DNA of 23,744 bases from a virus, in IMG/VR virus record IMGVR_UViG_3300036845_000055, positions 1 to 23,744 of that record; one strand, written 5' to 3'. The number at the start of each line of letters is the position of its first letter. Position 1 is the stretch's first letter. Below are positions 20,094 through 23,744 of the stretch, one piece after another. A model generated the notes under the pieces. The model saw nothing but the letters and a program-made list of their open reading frames with translations, ran no database searches and had not been told where the DNA came from. Position numbers and translations under genes: made by a program.

Positions 20094-21163
20094 CAACCCT
20101 TGCCGTGGTCGGCGGATGCGGGCACGTGGGCTTGCCCCTCGCGCTTGCGTTCGCTGGCCACGGCGTGCAGGTTACCATCCAGGACATCTCAGAGGAGCGA
20201 GTCAGGCAGGTGGCCATGGGCCATATGCCATTCATGGAACCTGGCTGCGCAGATCTTCTTGATTATGTCTTGGAGGAGGGGCTGCTTCATGTCACTACTG
20301 ATCCTCAGGCTATTTCTGAGGCTGAGAACATCATTGTCATCACGGGCTCTGGCCTGTCTGACGTGCTGCCGTGGCTTCGCAATGGCCAGCTCGTCATCCT
20401 CCGGAGCACCGTCCGGCCGGGAACACTCGCCGAGGCTGAAAAGGAAATGGCAGCCGCCGGGCTTGCAGTTGATCTTGCGTTCTGTCCTGAGCGCATTGCC
20501 GAGGGTCATGCCCTGACTGAGCTTGCTGAGCTACCGCAGCTGATCGGGGCTCACAGCCAGCAAGCCTACCAGCGAGCAGTGTCGCTGTTCTCCCTGATTA
20601 ACGGGCGCATCATCGGGATGACCCCGGAAGAGGCTGAATACGCCAAGCTCTTCACGAACGCGTGGCGGTACATCCAGTTCGCAGCGGCTAATCAGTTCTG
20701 GATGCTGGCAACATCGGCGGGGCTGGAGTACGAGGACATCAGGCAGGCTATGATGCTCTCATACCCGCGCCTTGACACCTTGCCTAAGGCAGCTTTTGCC
20801 GCCGGGCCGTGCCTTCCAAAGGATACCCGGCTTCTGAACTGCCCGCTCGGTGACGCGGCGCTTGCCGTTAATGAGGGTCAGCCTGCGTTCCTGGCTGATT
20901 TCATCGCAAAAAATTATGACCTGCCAGCCATGACAATCGGGATCTTGGGGATGACATTCAAGCCGGGGTCAGATGACGTCAGGAACAGCCTGTCATACGA
21001 TCTCCGGGATGAGCTCCTGAAGAACGGTGCCTTGCGCGTTTTCTGCACCGACCCCTATATCGCGTCTCTGCCATCTCTTAACGAAGTCCGGGAGGCTTCT
21101 GACTTGCTCATCATCGCTACGGCCCATCCGGAGTATGACGGCATAACCGGGATCCGGATGTGA
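20090..21163 (+). CDS. UDP-glucose/GDP-mannose-type nucleotide-sugar 6-dehydrogenase
   Basis: 357 aa from GTG 20090, which overlaps the previous stop (GTGA); an in-frame ATG at 20069 is less likely. The N-terminus TTLAVVGGCGHVGLPLALA (residues 2-20) is the NAD-binding GxGxxGLP loop. FCPERIAEG lies mid-domain. AEYAKLFTNAWRYIQFAAAN is the central helix with the conserved Lys and Asn. C241 in GPCLPKDT is the catalytic cysteine that oxidises the sugar C6 alcohol to a carboxylate in two NAD-dependent steps. ILGMTFKPGSDDVRNS begins the third domain. Products are uronic or aminuronic acid nucleotides (UDP-GlcA, UDP-ManNAcA and similar); the substrate cannot be read from sequence. At 357 residues it is shorter than usual (about 400-440). 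It works in the cytoplasm, likely with the epimerase next to it. Confidence 0.85.
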   Translation: MTTLAVVGGCGHVGLPLALAFAGHGVQVTIQDISEERVRQVAMGHMPFMEPGCADLLDYVLEEGLLHVTTDPQAISEAENIIVITGSGLSDVLPWLRNGQLVILRSTVRPGTLAEAEKEMAAAGLAVDLAFCPERIAEGHALTELAELPQLIGAHSQQAYQRAVSLFSLINGRIIGMTPEEAEYAKLFTNAWRYIQFAAANQFWMLATSAGLEYEDIRQAMMLSYPRLDTLPKAAFAAGPCLPKDTRLLNCPLGDAALAVNEGQPAFLADFIAKNYDLPAMTIGILGMTFKPGSDDVRNSLSYDLRDELLKNGALRVFCTDPYIASLPSLNEVREASDLLIIATAHPEYDGITGIRM

Positions 21164-22128
21164 GCCGCGTCCTAGTCACCGGCAGCGCCGGTTTCATCGG
21201 TACTTATCTCACCACTGAGCTGGTAAGCCTCGGCTATGAAGTCCGTGGACTCGATAATTTCAGTAAGTATGGCCGGGTCGATCGTGACTATGATCTCGTA
21301 GAGGGAGATTGTAAGAGCCTCGAGACTGTCACCAATGCGCTTGAGGGATGCGATCATCTTATCGCAGGTGCTGCGAAAATCGGCGGGATCGAGTATTTCC
21401 ACAAGCTCCCCTATGACTTGCTGGCTGAGAATGAGCGTATCATGGCGGCTACGTGTGACGCCGCCATTGAGCAATTCAAGAACGGCCAGCTGAAGAAAGT
21501 TACTTACATTTCGTCCTCGATGGTGTACGAGAGCACGAACATGTGGCCGTCGTTTGAGGGCGATGAGCTAGACGTCCCGCCTCCGCGCAGCAGCTACGGT
21601 TTCCAGAAGCTAGCCGTGGAGTACTGGGCCAGGGCGGCTTACGAGCAGTACGGTGTCCCGTACACCATCGTCCGGCCGTTTAACTGCGTCGGTGTTGGTG
21701 AAGATGCCTACATGTCGCACGTAGTCCCTGATCTTGCACGGAAAATCCTGAGCGGCCAGGACCCCCTGCAGATTTACGGAGACGGCTACCAGATCAGGCA
21801 TTACACATACGGCGGAGACCTTGCCAGGGGCATTGTCATGGCAATGGAGCATCCGGCGGCTCTCTGCCAGAGCTTCAACCTCTCATCGTCTGTCAGCACG
21901 ACTGTCCTGGAACTGGCGCATCTTATCTGGCGTAAGATCAATAAGAATAAGCCATTCCGGCACATTACCCTTCCGGCCTTTGAGCATGATGTAGCCTGCC
22001 GCATCCCGGACACGTATAAGGCGGAGACTATCCTGGGCTTCAAGGCTGAGACAAGCCTCGAGGAGATGGTGGACATTACCATCGAAGCGATTAGGAAGGA
22101 ACAAGACAATTCGTATCCTATGGCATAG
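21160..22128 (+). CDS. NAD-dependent nucleotide-sugar epimerase/dehydratase (extended SDR)
   Basis: 322 aa, GTG 21160 overlapping the dehydrogenase stop (GTGA). Residues 7-14 (TGSAGFIG) are the GxxGxxG NAD-binding loop. S118-S120 in ISSSMVYES and Y146-x3-K150 (YGFQK) form the catalytic set of extended SDRs. RPFNCVGVGED, GDGYQIRHYTYGGDLARGI and the late HDVACRIPDTYKAETILGF match the sugar-binding half of UDP-glucose 4-epimerase/UDP-glucuronate decarboxylase relatives. Following the 6-dehydrogenase, plausible reactions are decarboxylation of a UDP-uronic acid or epimerisation of a uronic acid nucleotide. The exact substrate is not readable. The C-terminus overlaps the glycosyltransferase frame by about 20 bases. 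Confidence 0.85.
   Translation: MSRVLVTGSAGFIGTYLTTELVSLGYEVRGLDNFSKYGRVDRDYDLVEGDCKSLETVTNALEGCDHLIAGAAKIGGIEYFHKLPYDLLAENERIMAATCDAAIEQFKNGQLKKVTYISSSMVYESTNMWPSFEGDELDVPPPRSSYGFQKLAVEYWARAAYEQYGVPYTIVRPFNCVGVGEDAYMSHVVPDLARKILSGQDPLQIYGDGYQIRHYTYGGDLARGIVMAMEHPAALCQSFNLSSSVSTTVLELAHLIWRKINKNKPFRHITLPAFEHDVACRIPDTYKAETILGFKAETSLEEMVDITIEAIRKEQDNSYPMA
22093..22111 (+). promoter_or_regulatory. Ribosome binding site and probable ATT start of glycosyltransferase
   Basis: AGGAAGGA at 22093-22100 is followed after 8 bases by ATT at 22109. The glycosyltransferase frame has no ATG, GTG or TTG near this point, while the conserved N-terminus (ILWHSNAPW) begins at the third codon after ATT. The nearest alternative ATG, at 22208, would remove about 33 conserved residues. 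ATT starts are rare (infC is the classic case), so this may be real low-level initiation, coupled to the overlapping upstream gene, or the result of a sequence error or frameshift. Confidence 0.45.
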
Positions 22129-23744
22129 TAACGCTCCGTGGATCAATACGGGCTACGGCCAGCAGACGGCAGTATGGCTGCCACGGATCGCATCTCTCGG
22201 TTATGAGATGGCAGTCTCAGGCCCGTTCAGCTTTGCCGGGTCATCTATGACCTGGAAGGAATGGACGGTCCTCCCCGGAGCCGGTGACCCGTTCGGGTCT
22301 GACGTTATCCAGGGCCACTACGCCGTGCACAAGGCTGACTTCATGATCACGTTGTGTGACGTGTTCATGATGAACCCGGAAGTTCTCAAGCCGCTGAACG
22401 TCGCGTGCTGGACGCCGGTTGACTGCAAGCCGCTCAGCGTCCAGGATAACCGGGTTCTGCGGGAATCTGAGGCCCACGTCATCGCGATGAGCGAGTTCGG
22501 CAAGGACCTGCTCCGCGAGAGTGCGTACCATCCGATGTACGTCCCGCACGGTATCGACACGTCAGTGTTCACGCCGGGTGACGACCGGATGGACTTGCGC
22601 CGGCAGATGGGCATTTCCGAGAGCACGTTTGTTGTCGGTATCAATGCCGCCAACAAGGAAGGCCCACGCAAGGCTTTCCAGGAGCAGATCCAGGCGTTCG
22701 CCGCATTCCACAAGCGGCACCCGGACTCGCTCCTGATGCTCCACACGAACGTCCATGCGGGCAACAAGCTCCAGCCGCTGATCGAGTACCTGGGCATCCT
22801 GCCAAAGGTTATGGTCCCGAATCAGTACTCGTACGCGACGGGCATGATGGGCACTGACCAGGTGTCAAACTGGTACCGAGCCTGTGACATCTTGTCTATG
22901 GTGTCATACGGCGAGGGCTTCGGTGTCCCGGCAATTGAGGCTCAGGCGTGCGGTACCCCGGTTGTCGTGAATAACTTCTCAACTGGCCCGCAGGTTAAGG
23001 GTGCCGGCTGGATGGTTGAAGGCGAGCCGTACTGGGTGGACGGGCACTGTGCCATGTGGCAGCGGCCCGACATCTCAGGCATCGAGGATGCCTACGAGCA
23101 AGCATGGGAGACCAGGGAAAGCGGCGCAATGCCGGAACTTCGCGAGAAGGCCCGGGCGTTTGCCGAGCAGTATGACGCAGACCTGGTTCTTGAGAAGTTC
23201 TGGAAGCCGGCCCTCGCGCAGATCGAGGACAGCATCCCGCACACCCGCCGGGTTCTGGCAGGCGAGCAGGACAGCGTGCCGCTGCCAAGCGCAGTCTCTG
23301 ACGGGCGTGACCTGGCCGTCATCGTTCCTAGCCGCGGCCGGCCGGCAAATGTCAAGCGCCTGATTGACGCCGTGACTGACACCAAGACACTCCCTGGCAC
23401 TCACCTGTGGTTTGCGTTTGACGACAACGACGAGACTCTTCAGGAGAGCCTGGCCATCTGTAAGGAAGCAGAAGGCAAGGGCGTCAATGCCGTGTTCGGG
23501 CCACGCATGTCTCTCGCTGGCTGGACGAACAAGCTGGCCGAAGAACTTCACGATCACTATCACGCACTGGCTTCGTTCGGCGATGATCATGTCCCGCAGA
23601 CCCCGGGCTGGGACGCCGAGCTGATGAAGGCCATCGGCGAGTGCGGGATTGCGTACCCGAACGACCTGGTGCGCGAGGACGTGTGCGAGGCCGTCGTTAT
23701 GTCATCGGCCATCGTCAAGGCCCTCGGCTGGATGGCTGAGCCGA
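22109..23744 (+). CDS. Two-domain glycosyltransferase: GT-B (GT4-like) plus GT-A-like (partial)
   Basis: At least 545 codons, open to the right edge of the window. Residues about 3-360 are a GT4-type GT-B domain: RILWHSNAPWINTGYGQQT start motif, VPHGIDTSVF (the usual V-P-H-G-hydrophobic-D), and E269 and E277 of the EX7E nucleotide-sugar motif in GEGFGVPAIEAQACGTP. From about residue 401 a second domain begins with DLAVIVPSRGRP, and contains a GDDH metal-site motif (D492-D493-H494) and TPGWDAELMKA, typical of a GT-A transferase family found in phages. The fused enzyme could add two successive sugars. Donor and acceptor are unknown, but the dehydrogenase and epimerase upstream suggest an acidic sugar or derivative. 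The start codon is uncertain (probably ATT 22109). Only the end is missing. Confidence 0.82.
   Translation, partial: MRILWHSNAPWINTGYGQQTAVWLPRIASLGYEMAVSGPFSFAGSSMTWKEWTVLPGAGDPFGSDVIQGHYAVHKADFMITLCDVFMMNPEVLKPLNVACWTPVDCKPLSVQDNRVLRESEAHVIAMSEFGKDLLRESAYHPMYVPHGIDTSVFTPGDDRMDLRRQMGISESTFVVGINAANKEGPRKAFQEQIQAFAAFHKRHPDSLLMLHTNVHAGNKLQPLIEYLGILPKVMVPNQYSYATGMMGTDQVSNWYRACDILSMVSYGEGFGVPAIEAQACGTPVVVNNFSTGPQVKGAGWMVEGEPYWVDGHCAMWQRPDISGIEDAYEQAWETRESGAMPELREKARAFAEQYDADLVLEKFWKPALAQIEDSIPHTRRVLAGEQDSVPLPSAVSDGRDLAVIVPSRGRPANVKRLIDAVTDTKTLPGTHLWFAFDDNDETLQESLAICKEAEGKGVNAVFGPRMSLAGWTNKLAEELHDHYHALASFGDDHVPQTPGWDAELMKAIGECGIAYPNDLVREDVCEAVVMSSAIVKALGWMAEP

Overview
The window is part of the genome of a tailed double-stranded DNA phage (or prophage-like element) with an HK97-type head. 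All 27 supported genes lie on the + strand and are packed end to end, with ATGA/GTGA overlaps, short gaps and no stretch of 300 bases without a gene. The GC-rich composition (roughly 60% by eye), frequent GTG starts, strong GGAGG ribosome sites and family resemblances recalled from actinobacteriophages suggest an actinobacterial host. This is an inference: no tRNA, integrase, lysis or replication gene is present to narrow it down.

Layout. (1) 1-210: the last 69 codons of the terminase large subunit. (2) 207-2047: small genes, including a Cys-His-Gly repeat protein, an Ig-like domain protein and a small zinc-binding protein. (3) 2051-8018: a block of virion-surface candidates, namely a LamG/jelly-roll-like protein, a Gly-rich protein, an 839-aa protein with about 15 Pro/Arg-rich repeats, and three smaller beta-rich proteins. 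A sulfotransferase-like gene sits inside this block. (4) 8002-8866: a CxxCGG-type small protein and a papain-fold peptidase-like protein. (5) 8874-18787: the head module, made of a portal with a C-terminal ParB/sulfiredoxin-like domain, a small structural protein, a MuF protein with an embedded NUDIX domain, a 993-aa prohead protease/scaffold with two zinc modules, and a major capsid protein with an Ig/FN3-like insertion, followed by a strong terminator. (6) 18842-20093: three small structural or decoration proteins. (7) 20090-23744: a sugar cassette of nucleotide-sugar dehydrogenase, SDR epimerase/dehydratase and a two-domain glycosyltransferase that runs off the window and appears to start at ATT.

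How it fits together. Portal, MuF, protease/scaffold and capsid protein would build the procapsid, and the terminase would fill it. The many beta-rich, Gly-rich and Pro-rich proteins are likely fibres, decoration or receptor-binding parts. The sulfotransferase and sugar genes, next to or inside these blocks, suggest that either the virion surface or the host envelope is modified with acidic or sulfated sugars. The most unusual points are the extra enzyme-like domains built into the core head proteins (NUDIX in MuF, ParB-like in portal, zinc modules in the protease), the repeat protein, and the probable non-canonical start of the glycosyltransferase.
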